From Monosiga brevicollis MX1 (lineage: Eukaryota > Opisthokonta > Choanoflagellata > Craspedida > Salpingoecidae), in NCBI RefSeq assembly GCF_000002865.3, contig NW_001865058.1, forward strand, positions 475,661-539,660: a stretch of 64,000 nucleotides of DNA, given 5' to 3'. Under the pieces are notes generated by a model that was not told where the DNA came from, ran no database searches, and worked only from the letters and a program-made list of their open reading frames with translations. Position 1 is the first letter of the stretch; each line of letters begins with the position of its first letter. Position numbers and translations under genes: made by a program. Shown here piece after piece: positions 33,210 to 43,727 of this stretch.

Positions 33210-34487
33210 ATGTGGTTGTTCATCACAGTGGTGCTGGCCTTTGTGGGGCTGGCGGTCTGGCTGCGCGAGCGAGCTCGCATGCGATTTCCAGGCGGATCAC
33301 GGGACATCCTGCTTCATATGACAGGATGGCTGCAGGGGCTGCGAACGGAGGTGATTCAGGGAGATGTGGCGCGCGCCCACCACGTCCTCGTGTCCAAGGG
33401 CAGCGATAAAGGGCGCGTGATTGAGGAAAACATGATGCTGCCCGTCTGGACGGACGGGTGCAGCATCGAGTCGTGCAACGGTCGCGTTTGGCGCACCGTC
33501 CGCCACAGTTATGATCATTTCGTGCGCCAACTCCCTCCCATCGAGGATCTCGAGACCTACTGCCTCCAACACACACCCTCCATCACCGCCGATGCCGGCG
33601 TCCTCGACTCCCCGGGCATTGCACGCACCGTGCTTGCCGCCTTTGGCCAGCACCTCTTTGCCGACGCCTGCACACCACAGCATCTGGATGTGATTGAGGC
33701 CTGTAGCTGGGACATTCGCGCACACGTGGCCATGCGCACCAATGGTCACGACGACCTCAAACGCGCCTGCAACCGCACCATCATCAATCTGCTCGAGCAG
33801 AGCGCCTTTGAATCGCCCCCCGACCTACCCGGCTGGCAACACCCCCTGGCTTTTAGTGCCGTCATGCAGCCCTTCTTCATTTCTCCATCGGTCAACTTTG
33901 TGGACATTGTCATTGCCCTGGATAACTTGTGTGACCTCCGGGCCAAATCCGTCCACTGGCGCAAACAGGGCTACGGGCGCGCCAAGATGGACATTGTGGC
34001 GCATCTCGTCGAAAGCATCCGCATCCGCCATCCCTTCCCGATGCTTGAACGACTGCATGGTGACACCCAATACTTTATCGCCCTCGACTCTTTCTTTGCT
34101 CCCGGCCACCCGCAAGCCGCCTTCAACCCAACCCAGTGGCATGCCGAAGGCATGTACCAAGATCCCTTGCACAGCCTCATCTTTGGCGCTGGCCCACGCA
34201 AGTGTCCTGGACGCACCATCGCCTGGGCCAGCCTCCCCGCCCTCCTCTACCGTTGGCTCGAGCTGGAAGCGGCCGGCCACCTCACTTGGCGCCCCGCTGA
34301 CCGCCACCGCTTCTCTGGCCGTGACCTCGACAACGCACCCACACCCATGGCCGAAAGCCTCCATGCTGCCGGCCGCATCGTGAGCTGCCTTGCCAACCTC
34401 GCCTTTGAAACAAGGCGCCCAGAGTACACGGATGCGCCCCCAGCCACCCCCCTTGCCACCCTTCGATCTCGACGCCCCAACGAGTAG
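33210..34487 (+). CDS. Divergent cytochrome P450
   Basis: Intron-less, 425 aa. An N-terminal membrane anchor (WLFITVVLAFVGLAVWL) is followed by a basic stretch. The heme-thiolate signature is LIFGAGPRKCPGRTIA, with C332 as the expected iron ligand. The K-helix ExxR is present as VESIRIRHPFPML (E268, R271). The usual I-helix AGxxT oxygen-activation motif is not visible where expected, in the stretch ending VDIVIALDNLCD. P450s without that threonine include peroxide-rearranging or peroxygenase types, so such chemistry is possible but unproven. The length is short for a microsomal P450 (about 480-520). The start ATG at 33210 was chosen because it gives the anchor; the frame stays open upstream through the CT array. 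Confidence 0.8.
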   Translation: MWLFITVVLAFVGLAVWLRERARMRFPGGSRDILLHMTGWLQGLRTEVIQGDVARAHHVLVSKGSDKGRVIEENMMLPVWTDGCSIESCNGRVWRTVRHSYDHFVRQLPPIEDLETYCLQHTPSITADAGVLDSPGIARTVLAAFGQHLFADACTPQHLDVIEACSWDIRAHVAMRTNGHDDLKRACNRTIINLLEQSAFESPPDLPGWQHPLAFSAVMQPFFISPSVNFVDIVIALDNLCDLRAKSVHWRKQGYGRAKMDIVAHLVESIRIRHPFPMLERLHGDTQYFIALDSFFAPGHPQAAFNPTQWHAEGMYQDPLHSLIFGAGPRKCPGRTIAWASLPALLYRWLELEAAGHLTWRPADRHRFSGRDLDNAPTPMAESLHAAGRIVSCLANLAFETRRPEYTDAPPATPLATLRSRRPNE

Positions 34488-34737
34488 CCTCCACATCTTC
34501 TTTGGTTCTCTTGTTCTTGCCCTACTCCTTGTCGCGATTGTACAGTTAATCTGGTCTGCTTCAGTCGCTGCCCTGTTCTGGTACGAGAAACAGATATATT
34601 TTTAATTTGGCTTTTAATCTAGGTTGTCACAAGTTGATTCGAAATACACCAAAGTCTTGCTGTTCCCAATCTCAATTCCCATTCTTGGCCGTTGGCTAGC
34701 AAAGCTTGCAAACCTGTGTGGCATGAAGTGGCCGGCT
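34488..34737. other. Short convergent 3' spacer
   Basis: A 250-base gap between the stop codons of the P450 (plus) and the SMYD-type gene (minus), leaving room only for 3' UTRs. Confidence 0.6.
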
Positions 34738-36644
34738 TCAAAAGCCGTACGTCTCTTGCAACTGGGTCAAGAGCCAATGATCAGCATCGTGCGTGGTGCG
34801 CAGCACCTGGTAGGCTCGGCGGTGCCAAAGCAGGGCAAGGGCCTGTTTTTGTGCAAGATTGGCCACGTCCCCAAGCCGATAGTATTGCAAACCACAAAGA
34901 GGATTGTGCTCTGGATAAACATGGTCGTAGGCCAGGGCCAGGTGCTGACCGACGGGCAGGGCGATGTCTTCGAGCCGGCCGCACTCTGTGGCCACGTTCT
35001 GTAGCCGTGTCATGATGCTTGTCAAACTGATGTTCGCTGGATGCGCCAAACTAAAAAACAAGCAAGGCAGCAAAGTCGGTAAGAAGCGTGCCAGGCCCTG
35101 TTGTCATGTGTGGCATGGCACAAGCCACAGCGCAAACACCAGTCGAGATTCCAACAAGCGTACCGACGCAGGATGTTGTAGCCCTGCAAAAGGCAGACAA
35201 GCTCTTCCTCGGGCGTGGACCAGGCATAGTCTTTCAGCGTTTCGGCGGCCCGATACAAGCTCAACAGACGCTGGCGCTCCTCGGCCTCGCATTCGAGCTC
35301 ATGTAGCATCTTGCCCGGAAGGCGCATCTCAGCGGCCGTGACCTCGGGAAGGGCATCTAGCTCAGCCAAAGCACCATCCAAATCTATGTTGCCGGAGCAA
35401 AGGTGAGAAAAATGCTCAAGGTTAGCTCGCGTTGTCTCGCCGACTCGTCTTTTGAAAATGAAGCACGATGCACGGAAAAAAAAAAAAAAAGAAAAAAAAG
35501 GCGGGGAGGGAAGAAGGACAGCAAACACCATTGGTGCAGACAGGCAGCAGCGCAGAGGGTACATGCCTTTTGCAGAAGGCGGGGCAGCGGCGAGACGAAC
35601 GAGTGCGTCTGGGTGAAGTCCCGTGAGTTGCTTGTCACGTGGACTGAGGTCCGACGATGACGCTGTACAAAGAGCACAATCGCATTCAAAACCATACTGG
35701 TCCCCCAAATGGCTGTGACGTTGGCCGGTGGGGGCGTAGAGATCAATGTAGCTGTGACACAGCTCCTCGCCGACGGCAATGTCCCGAAGTGCCTTGACGG
35801 CTTGGGCATGCAAAGGTCCGCGGTATGTCATGACGCAGTTTGGCTCGCAGCTGTGGTTCAGGATGGCGCCCCATGGATAAACGCCAGCACCGCGGGGCAG
35901 CAGCAGCTCATCCCAAATGCTAAAGTTGTTGCAGTCGGCCCGCTGCAAAACGTCCATGACGCGCTGCTTGTCGGTGCTGCCTGGACATTGGGTCACCGCA
36001 ACCAACTGCAAAACGTCGTCCAGCTCCTCGGAATTGAGGGTGGGGGTGTGCTGGGCCATGGCCCAAAAGTCGGCACAACGAGGTTGGCGCACGGCACTAC
36101 CAGGGTCGGGTGAGGCTTGCTCCGACTCCTTGTCCTCGAGCTTGGCGCGGCGCTCAAGAGCCACCAAAGTCGCGACCGTCATTGCCGCCTATGCCACGCA
36201 GACCATGCACCATGTGACAAAACGAGCATCGTCCCATTGTCTGGCGCGTAGAGCCAACACCTGCCGCTTGGTGGGCGTTCTTCTTTCTTCTCTCTCTCTC
36301 TCTCTCTCTCTGTGCGACGAACATACCGCATCGATAATGTGGGGTGGTTGAGGGTTCTCCGGCAGGGTTTGCAACAGCTTGCAGACGTGTTTGTGTGCAC
36401 GCTTCCAGTTGCGCGTTTGGCAAGGCTTGCTGCAGTAGGCGGCGGTGTGACAGAGACTGCAATTGGCCAGGCGATGCTCCGGTTTTTCGGACACAAAGCA
36501 GTCTTCACACCGACGGGCCACGCGCTCCTCATGACGCAAAACAAAGGCAAGAGGAGGATTCAACAACACCGTCTGCCCTCGGGCCAAGGCCTTGGTAGCC
36601 CGCACCGCTCGGCCCCGCCCCGGCACCCCCACCACCTCAAACAT
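34738..36644 (-). CDS. SET and MYND domain protein (SMYD-type methyltransferase)
   Basis: SMYD proteins are lysine methyltransferases whose SET domain is split by a MYND zinc finger. Four exons: 36327-36644, about 35639-36188, 35164-35383, 34738-35050 (466 aa; human SMYD1-3 are about 430-490). Seen: an N-terminal SET strand (GRGRAVRATKALARGQTVL), MYND cysteines in CEDC, CSLC, YCSKPC and the closing HKHVC (C46-C88), the SET cofactor/catalytic motif ILNHSCEPNCVM (217-223), GEELCHSYIDLY, and the post-SET FECDCALC. The C-terminal third is helical, as in the TPR-like domain of the family. The exon 2 donor is ambiguous between 35639 and 35645; both keep phase. Confidence 0.92.
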
Positions 36645-36879
36645 CTTCTCGAGTCGGGCTCTCTCTCTCTCTCTCTAACTCTCTCTCTTTCTTTCGAGCA
36701 GATCGCGCTATTGAGGTTGCTCTCTGGAAAATCCATCATGACAGCAACTCTCTCTCAATGTGTTGAGAAGTACGCCTTGAATCTCGTAAATAATTCACCA
36801 TGCGTTTCCTTTCTCTGGACTTTTCCTCTCTTTCTTTTTCTCTCTCTTGTCTTTTTTTTGCGCAAAAAATAAAATAAAA
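36645..36879. promoter_or_regulatory. Compact bidirectional promoter, CT-rich
   Basis: Only 235 bases separate the divergent ATGs of the SMYD-type gene and the next gene. CTCTCT tracts (36659-36692) and a CTTTTT-rich strip just before the downstream ATG are the only visible structure. No TATA box is clear. Confidence 0.6.
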
Positions 36880-38874
36880 ATGGCGCTGGCGGGGGAGGTG
36901 GGGCGGTTTTTGCGGGAGGAGGCACCGGTGCTGGGACCGATGGTGATTCGAGATTTGACTCAGTATCGCGATGGGGCGCAGTTGACAGCACTGGAGCAGC
37001 GGCATGTGCCGGTGTTTGCGTTCAACGTGCAAAGGCACGCGTGTCACATCATGGCACGCGTCTACGAGCGGCCGTACAACCCTGCGGCCGCCCAGGCTTG
37101 GACGCTGCGGTGCAGCGTGGCCGTGGTCCTGACGCGGCAGGTGCCATCACAAGTGTTTACCGACTTTGCCACCAGCACCGGTCAAACTACGCTGGCACCA
37201 TACTACGCCAGCTTGCCTCTTGTGTGGCTGGCGCGCGTGCAGAAGCGCCTGCTGGCGCTGCACAAGCTACCCCCAGGTACGGCACCCGCCTTTGACTTTT
37301 GGGCTGAGGTGAGCCACACCAGTGCATTGCGGGTCAAGCCAGCCCAGGCTACCCTTTTTGTGTCCAGTGGGAAATTTTTTGTTCCCGCTCGTCTCCCGCC
37401 GGACATGCTCTTTCACAAACTCAAGCAAGGCCTGCAGCGAGGCCAAGCCAAGCGTCGCGCACCAGCGGCATCGGCCACCCAACGCCTCGAGACGACCACA
37501 AAGGACAAGCCGTCCAAACCAAACGCGTCTCAGACCGCAACATCTACTACTGCTGCTCCCAGAACAGGAAAGGCAGGCTTGCGGAGGACGCCCGGAGACT
37601 CTGGCGCATCCCCGGCCCCGACACGACAGAGTAGCGGGGCCCCTTGCAAAGTGCTATCGGCGCGGCTGCCACTACATTGGACGCTGGAACCCGTCCGGCT
37701 GCTGCAACACGTATCACCGACACGCCGTGCGCGTATTGTTGCTGAATGGTGTGCCTGCCGGCCGGACGCTGCACCCACACTTCAGCGAGCCGCTTCGGCG
37801 GGATGTACGTTTATGGGAGATGACGGTGGGGCGGCCCAGGGCAGTTGCTGGCTATGCGAGCATCGAGCACCCACGGGAAATGAGCTTCAACAGCATATAT
37901 CATGCGCGCGGCATGCAGCGACTTGTTGGATGACCACGCCCTATGAGGGGGCGGTTGCGGCGTTGCAGGGGGTGCGGCAGTTGGCCGGGTCATCACGGTC
38001 CGCCCGCTGGCAGCGCGCGGCTCAGCCCATGCTGGAGGTGCTCAGGGAGCTGGCTGCGGCGCGATGTGCCGCGGTAGGGCATGCCCCTGCGGTGGCAGCG
38101 CTCACGGCGTTGCTGGACGACACGGTGGGGTGGTGTCGGCAACACGAGTGGTGGACGGGGCTGCATGCCACGAGTCAAGCTCTGGAAGCATCCTTGGCTG
38201 TGGCCGCTGATGACCTTCGTGTGCAGGCTGCTCACGCGGCCAAAGGCCGGGATGGCGACCCGAATGGTGGTCTAGTAGCAACCTGGGTACCAACGTCCCT
38301 CGGTGGTGCTGCGGACGCCGCCGCCGTCACCACCACAACAATGACGACAGGGACGGCAACACCAGAGAGCATGGTGGGCCCTGCGCTCAGCGAAGTGAGT
38401 CGAGTGGTCACGGCAAGCTGTTACGCAGACCCAAGCCTGTTGGATACGCTGAACGACGTACTGGGCGTGCATGTGAGCCAGCCGGACCGGGACGCTACGA
38501 GCGTCACCGGATCGGAGCTGGCAGCGTGGATGGCTCATCGTGTAGATGTGGCCAAGCGACGGGCGCAATTATTGGCTTCGTTACGACCAGCAGGAACGCT
38601 GACGACACGGGTTGTGGAGGACGTGTTGGCTCCGTTGATGCGGAGCATCTACGCTACGCTGCAAGTGTACGTACACCTGCCGGCTTTGGATCCGCAAGAT
38701 TCAGAGTGGACGCAGGCAAATGCTTTGGTGGAGTTGCAGTTGGCGACGTTTGAGAGCATGTTGTCGCATTTGAATGTATACGATGCTTGGACGCGCTGTG
38801 ATGCACGAGCTCTGGATGTGCCCCATCTCCGGGCGCTTCGCCGGCAACGACAGCGCCCAAGTGAATCGGGCTGA
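36880..38874 (+). CDS. Unrecognised protein with C2H2/U1-type zinc finger
   Basis: Intron-less, 664 aa. I do not recognise the family. The N-terminal 180 residues look folded (EQRHVPVFAFNVQRHACHI, then LPLVWLARVQKRLLAL). Residues about 190-240 are a basic, T/S/P-rich linker. A finger with C323, C326, H339 and H345 (CWLCEHRAPTGNELQQHI) has the C-x2-C-x12-H-x5-H spacing of U1/matrin-like fingers. The C-terminal half is alanine-rich and helical. A Dbf4-type finger was considered, but the kinase-binding motifs are not visible. The ATG at 36880 follows an A-rich leader. High GC, GC-ending codons and no stop over 1995 bases support a real gene. Confidence 0.8.
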   Translation: MALAGEVGRFLREEAPVLGPMVIRDLTQYRDGAQLTALEQRHVPVFAFNVQRHACHIMARVYERPYNPAAAQAWTLRCSVAVVLTRQVPSQVFTDFATSTGQTTLAPYYASLPLVWLARVQKRLLALHKLPPGTAPAFDFWAEVSHTSALRVKPAQATLFVSSGKFFVPARLPPDMLFHKLKQGLQRGQAKRRAPAASATQRLETTTKDKPSKPNASQTATSTTAAPRTGKAGLRRTPGDSGASPAPTRQSSGAPCKVLSARLPLHWTLEPVRLLQHVSPTRRARIVAEWCACRPDAAPTLQRAASAGCTFMGDDGGAAQGSCWLCEHRAPTGNELQQHISCARHAATCWMTTPYEGAVAALQGVRQLAGSSRSARWQRAAQPMLEVLRELAAARCAAVGHAPAVAALTALLDDTVGWCRQHEWWTGLHATSQALEASLAVAADDLRVQAAHAAKGRDGDPNGGLVATWVPTSLGGAADAAAVTTTTMTTGTATPESMVGPALSEVSRVVTASCYADPSLLDTLNDVLGVHVSQPDRDATSVTGSELAAWMAHRVDVAKRRAQLLASLRPAGTLTTRVVEDVLAPLMRSIYATLQVYVHLPALDPQDSEWTQANALVELQLATFESMLSHLNVYDAWTRCDARALDVPHLRALRRQRQRPSESG

Positions 38875-39630
38875 AGAACATGAACGATCATGTGAACAAC
38901 CATGGTTGTGGAGAGATGAGAGTATAAACGAGTTGCTGTATAAAAGCAGACAAGCGGCCTGGGTACGAATCGAGTTGAGCTTCTTCCATATTTTTATAAA
39001 CCTAATTTCCTTGGTTTCCTGACACATGAAGGCCAGCATGCGAGTCGATAGCCTGGATGTGGGTGGCAGGGATTACAACGAGCCTTGTTTGTCGGAGACG
39101 CGAAAGAATGACCTTTTGGTATTTTGTATTTTGTAAAGAGGGGGATGCAAGTCCCGAGACTTTTCAAGTTTGTATGGAAGGCCTGTGTGAATGAATCTCA
39201 TCTGTCAGTCAGTCAGCCAGCCCAGACCAGGCCAGAAGGGTGGGAAGACGTGATCATGTTATCATATTTCGTTATGAATTGCTCACAAGTCAATCAGTTG
39301 GTCAGTCAGACGAGGAAGAAGGTTTTTATCATCATGAAGGCAATCATTGTCGGTTAACAAGAATAAACACGCTGAAGCCGAGGGGCGGGGATGGCAGCAG
39401 TCACATTTATAAACAAGGCCATTCATCCTTGCCGCGTACCTCTGGCAAAGCAGGCATAATAAAGATTTTTAAAGTAAAAAGAGGAAAAAAAAAAAATCAA
39501 ATCAAGTCAAAGGTATAGAATATCAGGCTTTGACACACGGTCAAAGGTGCACAACTCAAGGAGATAGGCATAGCTCAATGGGAAGAAGGAGGCGGGAGCG
39601 CCATTTGAAGAGGTCTGGACTGAACCAGCC
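38875..39630. other. Spacer without a supported gene
   Basis: This is the 3' flank of the zinc-finger gene. The base composition turns AT-richer than its surroundings. Short GTCAGTCAG and GTCAATCAGTTGGTCAGTC patches occur near 39206 and 39290. No coding frame was recognised. Confidence 0.5.
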
Positions 39631-39996
39631 TCAAGGGGAAAGGTCGGGGGTGTGGGACTCGAAGAGGAAATCGAGTTCTTCCGGAGTCCAGGCTTCTTCG
39701 CGCAGGTCTTCGTCGTTGACGACTTGGCGGGTCTTGATGGTGTTGACGCTGAGGGGGCCAAAGCCACGGCGGGAGGAGAGGCTGGAGGAGCTGTGGGAGC
39801 TAGTCATGGTGGGGGAGGCTTCGATGGAAGCGGTGCCGGAGCTGAGGTCGCTCATGCTGTGCGAGCGGTTCATGGCAGCCAAGTTGAGGGTCAGGCCCGC
39901 GGGCTTGGTGTTTGCCTTGGGCTTGAGGTTGTGGGCCGCGGTCGGGGGCACCAGCGTCAGCGGTGCGACGGTCAAGGAAAGGTTGCGCTTGGCCAT
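39631..39996 (-). CDS. Hypothetical 121-aa protein
   Basis: ATG at 39996, TGA at 39631-39633. The N-terminus MAKRNLSLTVAPLTLVPP is followed by a serine-rich middle (SHSMSDLSSGTASIEAS, MTSSHSSSSLSSRRG) and an acidic end, EDLREEAWTPEELDFLFES. GC-ending codons are consistent with real coding sequence. It looks intrinsically disordered. It could be a complete small protein or the first exon of a longer gene; I found no convincing partner exon. Confidence 0.45.
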   Translation of the reverse strand: MAKRNLSLTVAPLTLVPPTAAHNLKPKANTKPAGLTLNLAAMNRSHSMSDLSSGTASIEASPTMTSSHSSSSLSSRRGFGPLSVNTIKTRQVVNDEDLREEAWTPEELDFLFESHTPDLSP

Positions 39997-42883
39997 GGTT
40001 CTTGTGTCTGAGTCGAGAGAGTACTGGAGGGCAGAGCAAACAGGACGGGGCGAGGCAGCCGTTGACGGTCGCTGGATGTCAACTGGAGGTAGCTGAGTGA
40101 GAAAATGCCATTCCAGCCGGTGCTCGCCTCACTTGTCCTCGGCCCATGTGTGTGTCTGTGTCTGTGTGTGTATGCGCGTATGTGTGTGAGTGTGTGTGTG
40201 TGAGTGTGTGTGCCCCTTCTTGAGATGTGATCGCGTTACGCACAGAGAGGGAGAGAGAGAGAGAGAGAGGGAGGGGTCGCGAGGTTGCGAAGGGGCGAAA
40301 GGGATTGGGGGGTTTGTCCGGTTGATCGACCGGGTATACGTCAATGAGTCAATACGTGTGGGGATGGATGCACGTGTGTGTGGGGATTTATATGCAGAAG
40401 CTGTATCAAAAGTCAATATATGTAGAGAAAGTTGTTGTAGAGTGTGTGGTGTTGAGGGCAGAGACGTAGAGCTTGATGTATTGTCATTTCATCACAACAG
40501 GTGGACATAGCCCGGAAGAATCAGGAGTCACTACCCCCAACACCAGTCCTGTGTTGGGGGGGAAATTGTGGGTCAACTCGGCCACACATACAACATCTAT
40601 ACCTCATACCTATATGTGCTTGAGAAGCATATTCTTCATTGGAATTGTCACACATGTAAAGGTAAATACCCACACTTGACTCTGAATGTCAGAATTTGCC
40701 GAGGGTTTGATTACCTGGGAATGGCGTTTGGCTGTCCTCACTCACACATGGACGAAAGACGTAGTCGCATACTGTTGGGGCGACGAGCTTGGCTGATCCA
40801 GTACGCGTCTACTCGGACCCTCACACGGATCCACCGTAGCCATCACACGTATGAACAAGAATTGAAGACCCACCAACGCATACAAACCATACGTGTGTGC
40901 GATCGCGCTCACACCTGAAGCGAGATTGACCCCATACCGTAGCCCGGCCATGTCCCAGCCTTTTATCCCCAACCTCAAGGGTTTTCAACGGAACTGCGAG
41001 AGTGAGGGGGAGAGCTCGGTGTGCAATGAATGAATCGACAATACGTCAAGAGCCAACCTCTCGCTTCAGGCCACAAAGTGTTTGAGAAGCAGCTTGGGGC
41101 CTTTGAAAGTACAGAAAGTTGGGGATCGATGGCAAAATGGATCACTGGGCATGGACGTAAGAGGTGCCGAACGTCCCTCTCTCTCTCTCCCCCATGTGTT
41201 CTTTTGCTTGCCTCGCTGCCCCTCCTCCCCCCTGGGTGTTGTGATGTAATGTAGAATCATCCCACCTCATCGTGTCCATCCCGTCTACCTCCAATTGTCC
41301 TGTTCAAAGGGTGTGTCAAGTTGGGTCGCGGCCCAAAGCCCAATCCCCATGCCAGACATGCTTTCAGCAGAATAGCCAGCCTTGGAACGTGATGAAACAG
41401 TCAAACGCCCTGACCAACGACCTCGCCCCAAGCCAAACGCGATTCTTTGCCTTCATCTTCTTTGTATTCTTCTACGATTTTTACGCTTGTTCCTTCACCT
41501 TCTCCAACTTTTCCACCGTGTACTTTGCTTTTCCTGTTGCCTTGATCTGCATCAACTTCCGACTTTCTTCATCATCTTCCCTATCCTCTGCCGTATCTCG
41601 AGTCCGAGCCAAAGGAACGGCACAGCGCGGAGCTGACCAATTGACATGTGACATGCTTTGATGAAATAAAACTGACAGCCCAGATCCAGGCCCGCCCCCT
41701 CGAATTGCCAAGCTCAACCGTCAGCGCCGTGTAATCCTTTGGTCGACATGAGTGAGCCGGTTCGGTTAATGCAACACAGCCTCCGCCTACGTCCGCCTAC
41801 GCCCGCCCACGTGCAACGCGGAGAGAACAAGCTTCGCTGTGCCAGAGAAAGCTCATGAATCCCTGCGCGCTCACCCCCTCTGGATTGCAATCGGCACTGC
41901 GTGGCACACCTCGAGGAACGGTCGTGACTGCAGACTTTAGTGGCACGGTTGTCGGAATCAAGCCTTCTTGACGACAAGAACATGATACGCCCCCATCTCC
42001 AAACAGGGCCTGGAGGGGCATCAATTCCCTGCTGCTCGCGCCTCCTCCCGTTTCCAGAGCAAACACACTTCAGCTGCGCCGTTACCAAGTCCCTTGATTC
42101 CAAAATCAGCTCCCCATGCAAACCTCCGACTGACGCGCGTTACGAATCTCTCGATCGCTCTCTCAATCTCTCGCTCTCTCGCTCTCTCGCTCTCTCTCTC
42201 TCTCTCTCTCGCTCTCGCTCTCTCGCTCTCTCTCCCTCCCTCTCAAGCTCTCGATCTCGCTCTATCTCTCTAAAGCTCTCTCTCTCTCTCTCTCGATCTC
42301 TCGATCTCAATTTCTGTCTGGTTTCTTCAAGATTATATTCGCTACCCACAATTATGTCATGTGTGTGTATAGATTCTACTTGAGGCACTTCTACACAATT
42401 TTATGGTCCTCCGACGAGTTCTGCGGCTGCTCGCTCCTCACTGAGACACGCAGCTGTTCTACCGTATTGAGATGGGCTTTGTGGTTGCTGCGATCTGCGC
42501 CGCCAAAGAAGTTGTTGGGGTGGCTTATGTGTGTGCATTGTCCTGCGCGATGGGAGGTGAGTGCATCGAATTGATTTGGTTGAAGGAAGGAATAAGCTTC
42601 TCATGGAAATTGGGGGCCAGCGATGGCCCCTAGCGACGCATCTTCGCATCACACTGTCAAGCGTCAATACCACGGCTGCCGCGCCTTGTAATTTTCTGCC
42701 CGGCTCGCTCCAACCGCTCCTTCTTCACCCAGGTCCCTTTTGTTCGGAGGAAATGAGGGTTCAAGTTCAAGGGTCGTACTGCGACCCTCCTGAAGGGTGA
42801 AAAGAGAAAAAACACAAAGCTTCCCCGACCAACTCAAAGGTGCATCCACTCCTCCCTCGCATCAGACCACCCCAACTACCTAC

Positions 42884-42924
<41 letters not shown>

Positions 42925-43727
42925 TTGTCATCACCCTTCTTCTCAAGCAAGGCAAGCCCCTACGGGCTTGGGGGGACCAACCAGCCTTCGGTCGAAAGGG
43001 CTTTGCGTTCCAAATGACGAGGGTTCAGCCCCAAGCCCAGCTTGCCAGAAGGGCTCACGCACGTGTGAGTCAGCTTTTCAAGACAAAGATCCGGCTGCTA
43101 TAGAGTACGCACACTCGCCCAGGCAGAATATTCCTAAATGCTATCACTCTTGGCCCACCGGAGCCCGAGCTGGAGTGCGTGCCCGTGCGGAAAAATGTTC
43201 ACCCGTCATGAAACCGAATGAAGCGCCGGCGACCACAAGTGGCCAAGCTTCATGTCGATTCGGCAGAACACGAGCCATGCCCTCTACACCCCAACGAGCA
43301 GCAACCCCACCGTGCGACCTCTCGACCTATGAACAGCCCAACATACCCAGCCTGTGATTGCGCACAACAAACTTCAAAACGCCTCGACATGATGCCGCCC
43401 AGTTGCCTGAATTGTCAGCTGAAACCGGATCAGACCCATGCTGACAGCTGACAGCAGCGCAACCACGCTCATTAAACAACTCAATCGCTCAATCAGGTCG
43501 TTCTCAATTCTGACTGCAAGAAACGAAACGAGATGGATGAAAGAAAAGAAAGTCTGCTCAGCAGACAGCTCACCACGAAACACCGCGCTCACAGAGACGA
43601 CGCCACCAAGCCACGATAACAAACTCGTAACAACAGGACCACAACGCCGATCCAGTCGCGTTGACGGAAGCAGCCATGGCACTGCTGGCGCAGAGGGCAC
43701 AGTCCCTCATGCACAGTGTTGATACCA
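39997..43727. other. 3.7-kb gene-poor region
   Basis: No coding region could be supported. It contains a TG-rich patch (40146-40212), a GA run (40248-40275), a CT/CTCG tract (about 42150-42310) and a CA run (42889-42920). Scattered open frames are short, low in complexity and unconserved to my eye. An unspliced noncoding RNA or a fast-evolving gene cannot be excluded. Confidence 0.4.

Noticed and set aside
32602-34557. TTAATCTGGTCT occurring on both sides of the P450 gene, suggesting a piggyBac-style TTAA duplication
   Set aside because: Many 12-base matches are expected by chance in 64 kb, and no inverted repeats accompany the two copies.
36880-38874. Dbf4 assignment from the CxxC...HxxxxxH finger
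   Set aside because: The Cdc7-binding motif and the N-terminal BRCT-like motif of Dbf4 are not visible.
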